Assembly: GCF_017916365.1 (NCBI RefSeq)
Contig: NZ_JAFMSU010000001.1
Span: 310,001 to 374,000 of the forward strand
Direction: 5' to 3'
DNA from: Rufibacter roseolus
GTDB taxonomy: Bacteria; Bacteroidota; Bacteroidia; Cytophagales; Hymenobacteraceae
DNA: 64,000 nucleotides
Shown here: one piece after another, positions 15,639 to 23,453 of the stretch
Layout: each line of letters begins with the position of its first letter
Position numbering within the stretch: position 1 is the first letter of the stretch
Translations under genes and position numbers: made by a program
The notes under the pieces: generated by a model
What the model was told of the DNA's origin: nothing
What the model saw: only the letters and a program-made list of their open reading frames with translations
Databases searched by the model: none

Positions 15639-17732
15639 TTACTTTTTAGTTGAGTTCTTGCTGGAGTTGCGATTAGATTGGATCACGAAATTAGAGCCGT
15701 CTTTCTGCAGCATCAGGTCCACGTCTTCGCCGGTGGTTGTCTGGATGAGTTTTTTGTATTTGGCAAACAGGGCATCAGACTGTTTTTTGTCATTGATGTA
15801 GAGTCCGGTTTTGTCCAGCTTGAATTGGTAGTCATCATCCGCAGATTTGATGAGGCCATCAGACACCAAGGCAGCCTTGAGCTCTTTCATCATGGCCTCA
15901 TGCTTCTTCATGCGCTCTTCGTGCTCCTTCATCCGGATGCCGTGCTCTTTCATGCGTTCCTCGTGTTCCTTCATGCGGACGGCGTGATCTGCCATGCGGC
16001 GGTCATGCTCGGCAGAGAAACGGGCTTGGTCCGCGGCGTGACCTTCCTGGCGATCCTGCATTCTGGCGCCAAATTCCCGTTGCCGTGCCTCAAATTCCTC
16101 CATTCTGGCGTGGAATTCCTTCATGCGCGTCTCATACTCCTTCATTTCCTTTTTATAGCGCTTGTTGCTTTCCGGGTCGCCAGACAAAGGCGCAATGGGT
16201 GGGATTGGGGCGATTGGCACAATCCCAGACCTTGGCATGCGTGGCATAGGCGGCATGGGCGCTAACTGGCCTCTCCTGCCTCTGAAGTTCACATCGTCGC
16301 CTATTCTGTCCAGCGAGGCCTCAACCTCCTCCATGGCGCTTTCCACTTCGTCATCATCTCGGATGGTTTTGCCTTTCTTGGCAGCGGCCAGTTGCTGGTC
16401 AATGCGGGACTGGTATCTGCCCAGTTCGCTCTTGGGAATGCGGCGGCCATTCACGTAGACTTCCACCACTTTGCCCTTCTTGTTCTGCACTATCACCAAC
16501 CCGTCTCCCAGTTGCTGCAAGGTCAGGTCTTCCTCTTGCTGAAACTGCAAAGGCTTCTTTTCTGGCTGCACTTCCGGTGAAGCAGGTATATCTTCTGCAT
16601 ACTGGACTACAAGCGGTTGTTCCTCCGGGGTTTGGGTCTGGACGGTGATGGGTTTAGCGGGCACGTTGTAGTTGGCCCAGGCACTGGCCGAGAAGACCAG
16701 CACCCCGGCAATGACGGCACAGCTGGCCAGGAATCCTTCAGAGAAAGAAGGCCGGAGGCTGGATTTCTGCACCAGCCGGGTGATGCGGCCCAATAAAGAC
16801 CTGCGGCGGCCTGAGAATGCCACGGCAAGTCGCGGAGCGGATACTTTCGTTTTCATGAGCAGTTCTTCTAAGTTAGTTAAGGCATAAGCATAGGTAAGGG
16901 AGTCGCCGCAGAGTGCCAGGGCCAGGTCATCGCAGGCGTGCTCCCGCTCGGTGCGGGCGCAGTCTGAGATCCACCACACGGCCGGGTGGAAGAAAAACAG
17001 GGTTTCCACCATGCTCTGCAGCAGGTTTAAAAGATAGTCGCGCCGGTGTACGTGGGCCAGTTCGTGGGCCAGAATGGCTTCTACCTGCGCAGTAGATAAA
17101 CCGGCTAAAGCGCCCAAGGGCAGCAATATCAAAGGCTTAAAGTGCCCGATGACCATAGGCACCTGCACCAGGGCAGACTCGGCTACGCTCACCAGTTGGT
17201 GCATGCCCAGTTTGCGGGACAGTTCCACCGCTTTCTGTTGCCAGACCTCGGGCACCACCCGGGTACGGTAAGACCGCAGCCGTTGCACATACACCCAGCC
17301 ACCCAGCACGCGCAGCCCCATTAGCAGCATACCCATGAGCCACAGCGTTACCACGGCCGGCAGGTTCTGGTTGAAATATCCCCGGCCCTGCGCCAGGGCG
17401 TTCTCCCAGAAAGAAGGCGGCGCGGTCTGGATAATGACGGTTTGCACCTGCAATGCGCTGGCCTCCACCGCGGCTACTTCCTGGATTGGCGCGGTGACCG
17501 CAGGATTATAGAGGTTACAGTACGTGATGACAGATACCAGCAGCAGGGCGATGAGCCCACCCCAGGCTACCCAGTACCGGGTAGCCGCCGAGTGCCGGTG
17601 CATTAACCTAAGCAAGACGCCCACCAGAAGGGCCATCAATGCTCCTTGCCAGAGAGAGTGCAGGAGGGTCCAGCCCAGCGCGTTGGTCACCGCCTGGGGC
17701 ATGAGTTCATGAATCAGCGTTTGAGGAGTCAT
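15639..17732 (-). CDS. M56 (BlaR1/MecR1-like) membrane metallopeptidase with long coiled-coil tail
   Basis: M56 sensors such as BlaR1 respond to cell-wall stress and cleave or inactivate a BlaI-type repressor. This 697-residue protein has membrane segments near 25-42, 53-70, 125-145 and 335-355, the zinc site HELAH at 223-227 and a downstream ligand in TEREHACDD near 261-269. The extracellular part lacks a penicillin-binding domain. Instead the last 170 residues form a charged coiled coil built from repeats like RMKEHEERMKEHGIRMKEHE. The gene overlaps the end of the blaI-like gene by 26 bp, so translation is coupled. No beta-lactamase or PBP is nearby, so the signal sensed is unknown. Confidence 0.92.
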   Translation of the reverse strand: MTPQTLIHELMPQAVTNALGWTLLHSLWQGALMALLVGVLLRLMHRHSAATRYWVAWGGLIALLLVSVITYCNLYNPAVTAPIQEVAAVEASALQVQTVIIQTAPPSFWENALAQGRGYFNQNLPAVVTLWLMGMLLMGLRVLGGWVYVQRLRSYRTRVVPEVWQQKAVELSRKLGMHQLVSVAESALVQVPMVIGHFKPLILLPLGALAGLSTAQVEAILAHELAHVHRRDYLLNLLQSMVETLFFFHPAVWWISDCARTEREHACDDLALALCGDSLTYAYALTNLEELLMKTKVSAPRLAVAFSGRRRSLLGRITRLVQKSSLRPSFSEGFLASCAVIAGVLVFSASAWANYNVPAKPITVQTQTPEEQPLVVQYAEDIPASPEVQPEKKPLQFQQEEDLTLQQLGDGLVIVQNKKGKVVEVYVNGRRIPKSELGRYQSRIDQQLAAAKKGKTIRDDDEVESAMEEVEASLDRIGDDVNFRGRRGQLAPMPPMPRMPRSGIVPIAPIPPIAPLSGDPESNKRYKKEMKEYETRMKEFHARMEEFEARQREFGARMQDRQEGHAADQARFSAEHDRRMADHAVRMKEHEERMKEHGIRMKEHEERMKKHEAMMKELKAALVSDGLIKSADDDYQFKLDKTGLYINDKKQSDALFAKYKKLIQTTTGEDVDLMLQKDGSNFVIQSNRNSSKNSTKK

Positions 17733-18108
17733 CTTCCAGTTTTTTCAAAAGGTGGCGGATTTGGTTTAATTCATCTGGGGTGGTGCGGTGATTGCCCAGG
17801 GCCTGCATTACCAGTTTCATGGCCGAGCCGCGGAAAGCGGTATCCAGGAAGCGGCCCAAGAGGTGCTGCTGGGTTTCCTCCTCGGTGACGGCGGCGCGGT
17901 ACACGTGCGAGCGGCTTTCCTCATCACGCGTCACCAGGTTTTTCTCGTGCATGATCTGCAGCAGTTTTAAGGTAGTGGTATACCCGGTTTCCTTGGTCTT
18001 GCTCTGCTCTTCGTTCACAAACCGGACAGTGCTGGGCCCGTGCTGCCACAGGATCTGAAGGATCTCCAGTTCGGTTTCGGTGGGTTTTAAAGGGGCTGTA
18101 TTCTCCAT
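17707..18108 (-). CDS. BlaI/MecI/CopY family transcriptional repressor
   Basis: This 133-residue winged-helix repressor matches BlaI/MecI/CopY. The N-terminal HTH is LEILQILWQHGPSTVRFVNE with the recognition region ETGYTTTLKLLQIM, followed by the C-terminal dimerisation and cleavage region. It is expected to bind palindromic operators and to be inactivated by the M56 protease encoded next, whose start overlaps this gene. Three 16-bp palindromic sites lie 22-92 bp upstream of its start, so the pair is very probably autoregulated. The family call is firm; the targets beyond this operon are unknown. Confidence 0.95.
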   Translation of the reverse strand: MENTAPLKPTETELEILQILWQHGPSTVRFVNEEQSKTKETGYTTTLKLLQIMHEKNLVTRDEESRSHVYRAAVTEEETQQHLLGRFLDTAFRGSAMKLVMQALGNHRTTPDELNQIRHLLKKLEDDSSNADS

Positions 18109-18129
18109 GGCTTCTCTTCAGGTCAACTC

Positions 18130-18145
18130 TACGACTTATTTCGTA
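18130..18145. promoter_or_regulatory. BlaI-type operator candidate O1
   Basis: TACGACTTATTTCGTA has the form TACGAA-N4-TTCGTA with one base off. It is the site closest to the repressor start (22 bp). Confidence 0.65.
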
Positions 18146-18153
18146 GTCAATTA

Positions 18154-18169
18154 TACGAAGCTTTTCGTA
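18154..18169. promoter_or_regulatory. BlaI-type operator candidate O2
   Basis: TACGAAGCTTTTCGTA is a perfect TACGAA-N4-TTCGTA palindrome, centred 24 bp from O1. Confidence 0.75.
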
Positions 18170-18184
18170 AAAAGAAAATTTAAT

Positions 18185-18200
18185 CACGAAATTTTTCGTA
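18185..18200. promoter_or_regulatory. BlaI-type operator candidate O3
   Basis: CACGAAATTTTTCGTA matches TACGAA-N4-TTCGTA at 11 of 12 conserved positions, centred 31 bp from O2. Three sites of the same form in 71 bp make chance unlikely. Confidence 0.65.
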
Positions 18201-18388
18201 GTTAAGGTAAAAATAAAAGCTCCTTTTTGCAAAGAAGCTGACTTTCAATATAGTGCAACCTCAACCCGCTGTGCTACCTATAAATGATACTAGCCTCGTG
18301 AAAGAAAACCTGCCTTAAGGCCGTTCTGCTGGAGAGTGTTGTCTGCCTTTGAGGCGGCTGTTTGGTTTTCTCTTCCGTACTTTACCGC

Positions 18389-18928
18389 ATGAAGAAAGTA
18401 TTTCTGTTAGGGCTTTGCCTTTCTCTGCTGGCCTGTTTGCCAGCCTTGGCCCAACGCTACAAGACGGCTGCCGGCCTTAGGATTGGCAGCGATGAGTTTG
18501 GGTTTACCATTCAACAAAAAATCCTGGAAAAAACCACCCTTGAAGGCCTGGTCACCGCCTCTCCTCGGGAAATAACCGCCACCATTCTGGGCGAGCAGCA
18601 CTTTCCTATGCTGGGCCAGCGCTTCAACTACTATCTGGGTGGCGGAGCGCACGGTGGTCGCCTCAAAGATTACGGGGCCATTTACGGCGTAGATGCCATT
18701 GTGGGCCTAGAGTATAAAGTGAACGGGCTCCCGTTCCTGCTGTCCGCCGATCTGAAACCGGCCATCCATTTCCGGCACGAGGAGTGGTTCAACATGGGTG
18801 GGGCCTTCTCTATCAGGTACGTTATTATCAAGGAGAAGCCACCCACCCCGGGGCAAATCATCAAGGGTATTTTCAGCCCGTCAGACAAAAAGAAGAAGAA
18901 AAAGAAAGAATCCTCCTCCTGGTTCTAG
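18389..18928 (+). CDS. Exported outer-membrane-like protein with poly-lysine tail
   Basis: The open frame begins at a TTG at 18362. The ATG at 18389 gives 179 residues with a proper signal peptide (MKKVFLLGLCLSLLACLPALA, cut before QRYK). The body alternates short beta strands and glycine turns (GLRIGSDEFGFTIQQKI, YYLGGGAHGGRL, VGLEYKVNGLPFLLSADLKP), like a small outer-membrane barrel. It ends with a run of seven lysines before ESSSWF. I do not recognise the family. It is monocistronic and converges with the next small gene. Confidence 0.75.
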   Translation: MKKVFLLGLCLSLLACLPALAQRYKTAAGLRIGSDEFGFTIQQKILEKTTLEGLVTASPREITATILGEQHFPMLGQRFNYYLGGGAHGGRLKDYGAIYGVDAIVGLEYKVNGLPFLLSADLKPAIHFRHEEWFNMGGAFSIRYVIIKEKPPTPGQIIKGIFSPSDKKKKKKKESSSWF

Positions 18929-18945
18929 CCTGATTGACCTATGCG

Positions 18946-18985
18946 CTGTTTCGGGCTTATATAAAGGAAAACGGGCCTGAAACAG
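18946..18985. terminator. Bidirectional hairpin between convergent genes
   Basis: Arms CTGTTTCGGGC and GCCTGAAACAG pair with one mismatch around an A/T-rich tip. It lies 18 bp after one stop and 12 bp before the other. It belongs to the recurrent hairpin family. Confidence 0.6.
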
Positions 18986-18996
18986 AAAGCAGTGTT

Positions 18997-19203
18997 TTAC
19001 GCTCCGAAGGACACTTTGCCGGTAGGGGCGTAGGCCACTGTGTTGGGTTGCGGAACAGTGGCATCTGCGGTAGGGCCAGGCATCCGTTTTCCGGCTTGGT
19101 TGATGTAAATCACTTCTTGTTTGTAGTTAAGGCCGCTCAAGGCATCTTGCAAGGCCAAACCAGAACCAATACACATTGCGAATAATAAGACGATGATTTT
19201 CAT
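18997..19203 (-). CDS. Small exported hypothetical protein
   Basis: This 68-residue frame from an ATG at 19203 begins with a plausible signal peptide (MKIIVLLFAMCIGSGLA) and continues with a short polar, proline-rich mature part (GPTADATVPQPNTVAYAP). A hairpin terminator lies immediately after its stop and a 485-bp upstream region is available for a promoter. No family was recognised. It could be a real small secreted protein; the only evidence is the signal peptide and the placement. Confidence 0.5.
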   Translation of the reverse strand: MKIIVLLFAMCIGSGLALQDALSGLNYKQEVIYINQAGKRMPGPTADATVPQPNTVAYAPTGKVSFGA

Positions 19204-19688
19204 GGCTTTAAATTTTTAAGGTTAACAGTTACATTTTAGGTTTGTGGGATTGGCCTCCCTGGCGAAGCGCGGGACTTTGTTTTTCTGTTCCCTTACAACT
19301 AAAAGATGCAGTGACTGTACTTTTGGTTGTCTGCTCTGATTACTTTCTTTTCCAAAGGTGTGCCAACTTATAAATAATTGATTATCAAGTAATTATAACA
19401 CACACCCATTTTACAACTGTCCGCCCGCGGACTAAATCTGTCCAAAAATGAACAGCCTTTGTTCACCCGTGCAGTTCCAGGGTATTATCTGCCAGAAAAC
19501 TTCATTTATTTTCTCCAGTTGAGCCGTTTTCCCAGGAGTTAATCTAGGAGATGGTTTCCCTAAATTTGAGATTTGGTTTGGAAGCCTTGAACCAAGATTG
19601 AAAGATCAGCGCCGAATGGCTTGGCCCGCACCAATGTCTCCTAGGGCAAGAAAGAACATCTGACCCGGCGCGTTTACGTATTGCTTCT
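19204..19688. other. 485-bp divergent promoter region
   Basis: Non-coding sequence between the small exported gene (minus) and arfB (plus). The left half is AT-rich. A short palindrome, GTCCGC-CC-GCGGAC, at 19419-19432 is the only structure seen. No exact TAnnTTTG element was assigned. Confidence 0.4.
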
Positions 19689-20093
19689 ATGCTCCCAGAT
19701 CTAACCCCCGAATTGACTTTCCAGACCTCGCGCAGCAGCGGCCCCGGCGGACAGAACGTGAACAAAGTTGCCAGCAGGGTAGAGGTATGGTTTTCCATCG
19801 ATAACTCCGCTTTGCTCACACAGGAACAGAAAGACCTGCTCTTAGAGAAACTGGCGCCCCGCCTCAACAAAGAAGGCTTTCTGCATCTAGCCAGCCAGGA
19901 AGACCGCAGCCAATTGGCCAATAAGGATTTGGTGGTGCAGAAACTCTATGAAGTGTTGGAACAGGCCCTGCACCGGCCCAAGCCCCGCAAGAAAACCCGT
20001 CCGTCTAAAGCTGCTGTGCAGAAAAGGCTCCTGGCCAAGCAGAAGCAGGGGCAGAAAAAAGCCAACCGCCGCGGAGGCAGCGCAGAAGACTAA
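19689..20093 (+). CDS. arfB: Alternative ribosome-rescue factor ArfB (YaeJ)
   Basis: ArfB hydrolyses peptidyl-tRNA on ribosomes stalled at the 3' end of truncated mRNA. This 134-residue protein has the catalytic GGQ motif in SSGPGGQNVNKVASRVE at residues 16-32, the short RF-1-like domain, and the basic C-terminal tail (RPKPRKKTRPSKAAVQKRLL) that enters the mRNA channel. The length is normal for the family. The start is an ATG with no strong ribosome-binding site. It is followed by a repeat-rich convergent intergenic region. Confidence 0.93.
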   Translation: MLPDLTPELTFQTSRSSGPGGQNVNKVASRVEVWFSIDNSALLTQEQKDLLLEKLAPRLNKEGFLHLASQEDRSQLANKDLVVQKLYEVLEQALHRPKPRKKTRPSKAAVQKRLLAKQKQGQKKANRRGGSAED

Positions 20094-20129
20094 TCTTGTT
20101 TTTAAGGTGTTTTGAGGAAATTGACTTAA

Positions 20130-20600
20130 AAAAGATATCTAATCCTTCTCTTCTCTGGTTCAAGTCTATGACTTGGACCCACCATGGCCTGCAGTTTGTA
20201 ACTGCAGTGAGGCGCCAGCCTCAAACACGGATTTCACTTGCGTTGTGCGGAGAGTTAGCGGCAGCGCTCTCCGCACTTCCCGGACAGCCAATCTCCTGAT
20301 TGGCGAATTGGCAGAGGTTCCAGTTGGTAGGATATCCCCGTGGTTAGTGTTCTCACCAACAACCTCTACTACCCTTCAATTCACTAAGTGCAGCTACCTC
20401 TCACTTCCTTCTTGCTTGTTTCCCGCGCTTGTTCCTCCGTTTAAAGGTTTGTCACTTTTCTCCTTGATGAGAAAAGTAACCAAAAGAATCAAGAAGCCTC
20501 CAACTCGCTGACGCTCGGACAGTGAGGCTTCACTTAAGATACCACCTGGCTAAAGCTATCTGTTGCATCGTACACGCAGGCCACTGCCACTTTAATTGCT
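20130..20600 (+). repeat. Dispersed multi-hairpin element, copy 1
   Basis: About 450 bp that recurs, inverted and well conserved, at 38835-39290. In order it contains hairpins built on GGTTCAAGT/ACTTGGACC, GCAGTTTGTAACTGC, GTGCGGAGAG/CTCTCCGCAC (20245-20276), GCCAATCTCCTGATTGGC, and a stem ACTTTTCTC/GAGAAAAGT. It lies between convergent arfB and the DUF481 gene and has no convincing ORF. It could be a structured RNA or the remains of a non-autonomous mobile element. Confidence 0.7.
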
Positions 20601-20725
20601 CATCCGTGCGGCAGACCGTGTCTCGGCCTCACTGTAGGCCTTCGCCCCGGCCCGCCGCAGGTGAGCAACTGTAAAACCTTATTCCCTGCGCAGGCACAAA
20701 GGCATCCTTCATTTTATTGGGAATC

Positions 20726-21532
20726 TTAGAAACTTACCTGAATTCCGTTGGTGAGGCTGTACAGGTAGTTAGGGATGGGCACAATGGGGCGGTTCTCGTA
20801 GGTGTGCGAGAAGTTGGTGGTGAGTTGGAACCGGCTGTTGATTTTCATGATGATGGACACATCGCCGCTGAAGCGGTGTCGCGCCATGCCCGCCGGTCGG
20901 TCATAGCCAACCTGGTAATAATGAATGGTACTCAGCTCCAGAAACGGGTTCAAAGGCAACCGGATACTGGCGTAATTGGAGAGTTTGGGGATGCTCTTGT
21001 TGATGTACCGGTCTTCTTCCAGGTTATGCCAGCGTTCATATTCGTACATGGGGCCGGTGCCCAGGTTGAACCTGATATTGTCTTTCCGGACAACCGCAAA
21101 CCTGATACCGGCGCCGGCTAGCATCCTTAACTCCAGTCCCCGGTTATAGTCATATTGAGCCTGGGCGTAGGTTTCATAAGATAAGCGGTCTTGCCGGTTA
21201 AAGGTCACGCGCCCGTGCACGTAACCGGTCTCTACCTGCGTCTCGCCCTTGAGGCGCACGTAATTGTAAGAACCCAGCAGCAGATACGTATTGCGGTCAG
21301 ACACGTACCCAATGTTGCCGTTGCCGGTAAGCCCCAGGAAATGGTCGGTTTTGCCTTCTTTGCCCACGGCGCGGTTGAACAGGTTGAGGTTAACGCCCAG
21401 CTTGCCGGTGAAATAGTTAGAGGTATCTTTCTCCACCCGGGCTTTTTCTACATTCAGGATTTGGCCCGAGGCCGAGGCAACAAAAAAGAAAAGGAGAAGG
21501 AGAAGACCCGAAAGCCGAGGAAAAGAAAGCAT
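20726..21532 (-). CDS. DUF481 outer-membrane beta-barrel protein
   Basis: This protein resembles DUF481, a family of salt-induced or poorly characterised outer membrane barrels. The frame extends to 21574, but the ATG at 21532 gives 268 residues with a signal peptide (MLSFPRLSGLLLLLFFFVASAS, cut near GQ). The mature part is an array of amphipathic strands (YLLLGSYNYVRLKG, GRVTFNRQDRLSYETYAQAQ, RFNLGTGPMYEYERW) and ends with aromatic F as barrels do (GIQVSF). It is monocistronic, with a repeat element downstream. The ligand is unknown. Confidence 0.82.
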   Translation of the reverse strand: MLSFPRLSGLLLLLFFFVASASGQILNVEKARVEKDTSNYFTGKLGVNLNLFNRAVGKEGKTDHFLGLTGNGNIGYVSDRNTYLLLGSYNYVRLKGETQVETGYVHGRVTFNRQDRLSYETYAQAQYDYNRGLELRMLAGAGIRFAVVRKDNIRFNLGTGPMYEYERWHNLEEDRYINKSIPKLSNYASIRLPLNPFLELSTIHYYQVGYDRPAGMARHRFSGDVSIIMKINSRFQLTTNFSHTYENRPIVPIPNYLYSLTNGIQVSF

Positions 21533-21883
21533 AAGCAAGTAATGGTGACCCGGACTGCATAAGCCCGGAGTCATTTCAACGTAAAAAGAAGCCCTGTTAA
21601 GGTGCTACTCCATGGGTAAATTGTCCTCATCAGGCACGGCTCCTTTCCCGAAGTTATAGATTTTAGCTTAAAACCCAGCTACTTTCCCCTAAAACCAGGG
21701 TTTTGTCGTTTCCTGGCAACTTCGGTCTACGGCTTATTCCAAAGATGATAAACTCAGGCTTCATGAGGTCCAACTTGGTCTTTTACCAGTGATTCTAGCC
21801 GGAAAAGCAACACCCTGTTTTGACGCTGCTTTTCATAAAACAGCTTCAAAATAGGGTGCTCAAATGGTACGCTGGGATGTAGG
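21533..21883. other. 351-bp intergenic region
   Basis: Non-coding sequence between the DUF481 start and the end of the MBL-rhodanese gene. It holds a hairpin (21811-21858) near the latter and otherwise nothing I could identify. Confidence 0.4.
21811..21858 (-). terminator. Hairpin downstream of the MBL-rhodanese gene
   Basis: Arms CACCCTGTTTTGACGC and GCTTCAAAATAGGGTG pair with two mismatches. The tip is TGCTTTTCATAAAACA, the conserved tip of the recurrent hairpin family. It lies 26 bp past the stop. Confidence 0.6.
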
Positions 21884-23233
21884 CTATTGGTTTTTGTCTC
21901 CGTTAAATTCAGTGATGGCTTCGCCCAGGTCATAGACGGGTACCTGGGTGATTTCCTGGGCCACAATGCTGGCAGCGGCGGCAGAACGGTACCCTGCGGC
22001 GCAGTGCACCACAATGGGTTTGTCTGTCGGGATTTCGTCTAAGCGGTCGCGGAGTTCAGGCAGCGGTATCTCCAAGGCATTGGCAAACACCTTTTTCTCC
22101 CGCACCTCGTTCGTGTTCCGGACGTCAAGCATGGTGAAGGCATCTGGATTGGCCCTGAACTGGGTCAAATCCAACACCAGCGACTGCACCGTTCCGGGCG
22201 GGGCCACCGGCAGCGCGCCCGAAATAAAAGCTTCGTAACCAATGCTGGCGGTACGGCCAATCAACTCGCGCAGCTTTTCCTCGTCCTCGGCGATAAGGTA
22301 AAAACCTTCCTGGGGCTTCACCACAGACCCAAGCCAGGTCTCAAATTTGGGGCCTTCCTGCAGGTTGATTGCCTTGGGCAAATGCCCCTGCTTGAACTGG
22401 TTCTGGGGCCGCGTGTCAATGATAAGGCAACCTTTGCTTAGTTTATGGTCTGGCTCTATGATGGGTACCTGCTTCACCGAGGTCAGGAACTTGGGTGCGC
22501 CTTTCTGGTTCAGGTGCACATCATACTCAAAATAATGGGGCACAAAGGGCTGGTCGGCGGTGATATAGACCACAAACTCGTCCTCGGTCATGTCCTGCAG
22601 AGCGGGATTCGTGCGCTTCTCGTCTCCTATGGTGCTGGACTTGGCCTCGCTGATGGCTTTGCCGCAGAGACTTCCGGCGCCGTGGGCCGGATACACCAGC
22701 ACATGATCTGGCAGCGGCATGAGTTTCTGGCGGGTAGATTGGTATAGCTGGCGGGCCAGTTCCTCGCGGTCGGCGGTCTCATGGCCGGCGCTTTCCCGCA
22801 AATCCGGGCGGCCCACATCGCCAATGAAGAGGGTATCGCCGGTGAAGACGGCATGCTCCCGGCCCTGCTCATCGCGCAGCAGAACAGAGATGCTGTCTGG
22901 CGAGTGCCCGGGCGTATTGAGGGCCTGCAGGGTCACGCCTCCAATGCGCAGTTCATCTCCTTCGTCAAAGGGCTTGTGCAGGTATCTGGCCCCGGCGCGT
23001 TTGCTCACGTAGACACTGGCCTGCCGGGCTTCTGACAGTTCCAGGTGGCCGCTCACAAAATCGGCGTGCGGGTGCGTCTCAATAACCGCGACAATCTTGG
23101 CGTCATGGATCATGGCAAACTCTTCGTAAGGCCTGGGGTCCCGTGCCGGATCAATGACCGCAATCTCTGAATCATCCATCACGATGTAAGAGAAATGGGC
23201 CAGACCTTTGTCTTCAAATTGCTGAATCTTCAT
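21884..23233 (-). CDS. MBL-fold persulfide dioxygenase-like / rhodanese fusion
   Basis: This protein joins an ETHE1-like metallo-beta-lactamase domain to two rhodanese domains, the form that oxidises glutathione persulfide and moves sulfane sulfur. I start at the ATG at 23233 (449 residues, MKIQQFEDKGLAHFSY); the longer frame adds 27 unrelated residues. The MBL zinc motif is THPHADFVSGH (H54, H56, D58), followed by GHSPDSISV and FTGDTLFIGDVGRPDLR. The first rhodanese lacks its catalytic Cys (FYLIAEDEEK in that place). The second has C411 in VVHCAAGYRSAAA. It should work in the cytoplasm in sulfide detoxification. It is divergent from the cyanophycinase gene. Confidence 0.92.
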   Translation of the reverse strand: MKIQQFEDKGLAHFSYIVMDDSEIAVIDPARDPRPYEEFAMIHDAKIVAVIETHPHADFVSGHLELSEARQASVYVSKRAGARYLHKPFDEGDELRIGGVTLQALNTPGHSPDSISVLLRDEQGREHAVFTGDTLFIGDVGRPDLRESAGHETADREELARQLYQSTRQKLMPLPDHVLVYPAHGAGSLCGKAISEAKSSTIGDEKRTNPALQDMTEDEFVVYITADQPFVPHYFEYDVHLNQKGAPKFLTSVKQVPIIEPDHKLSKGCLIIDTRPQNQFKQGHLPKAINLQEGPKFETWLGSVVKPQEGFYLIAEDEEKLRELIGRTASIGYEAFISGALPVAPPGTVQSLVLDLTQFRANPDAFTMLDVRNTNEVREKKVFANALEIPLPELRDRLDEIPTDKPIVVHCAAGYRSAAAASIVAQEITQVPVYDLGEAITEFNGDKNQ

Positions 23234-23383
23234 ATCACTAGCAGGTACGTATCCGGGGCAACATCGTTGGAGCAGCGGGTTTGCCGCCATACCCTTCCTT
23301 GGCGAGGCTGGCAAAGCTTGTTTCCTGCCATTTTCTGTCCTATTTTGACATCCTTGTGCAGGAGGCTACGTTCATACCTCTAG

Positions 23384-23391
23384 TAGTTTTG
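23384..23391 (+). promoter_or_regulatory. Bacteroidota -7 element upstream of cyanophycinase
   Basis: TAGTTTTG matches TAnnTTTG exactly and lies 62 bp before the ATG. No clear -33 TTTG was found. Confidence 0.4.
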
Positions 23392-23453
23392 CCCACGGCA
23401 CGCCCCACAATGGTTCGCCCTGACAGAGCCAGCCAAATTTAATTTCCCAACTT

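Noticed and set aside
15678-16265. Plus-strand frame of 195 codons opposite the M56 tail
   Set aside because: It arises from the repetitive coiled-coil codons on the other strand; its Leu/Phe/His-rich repeats have no independent support.
20096-20511. Short plus-strand frames after arfB
   Set aside because: They lie in copy 1 of the dispersed element and are not kept in frame in copy 2.
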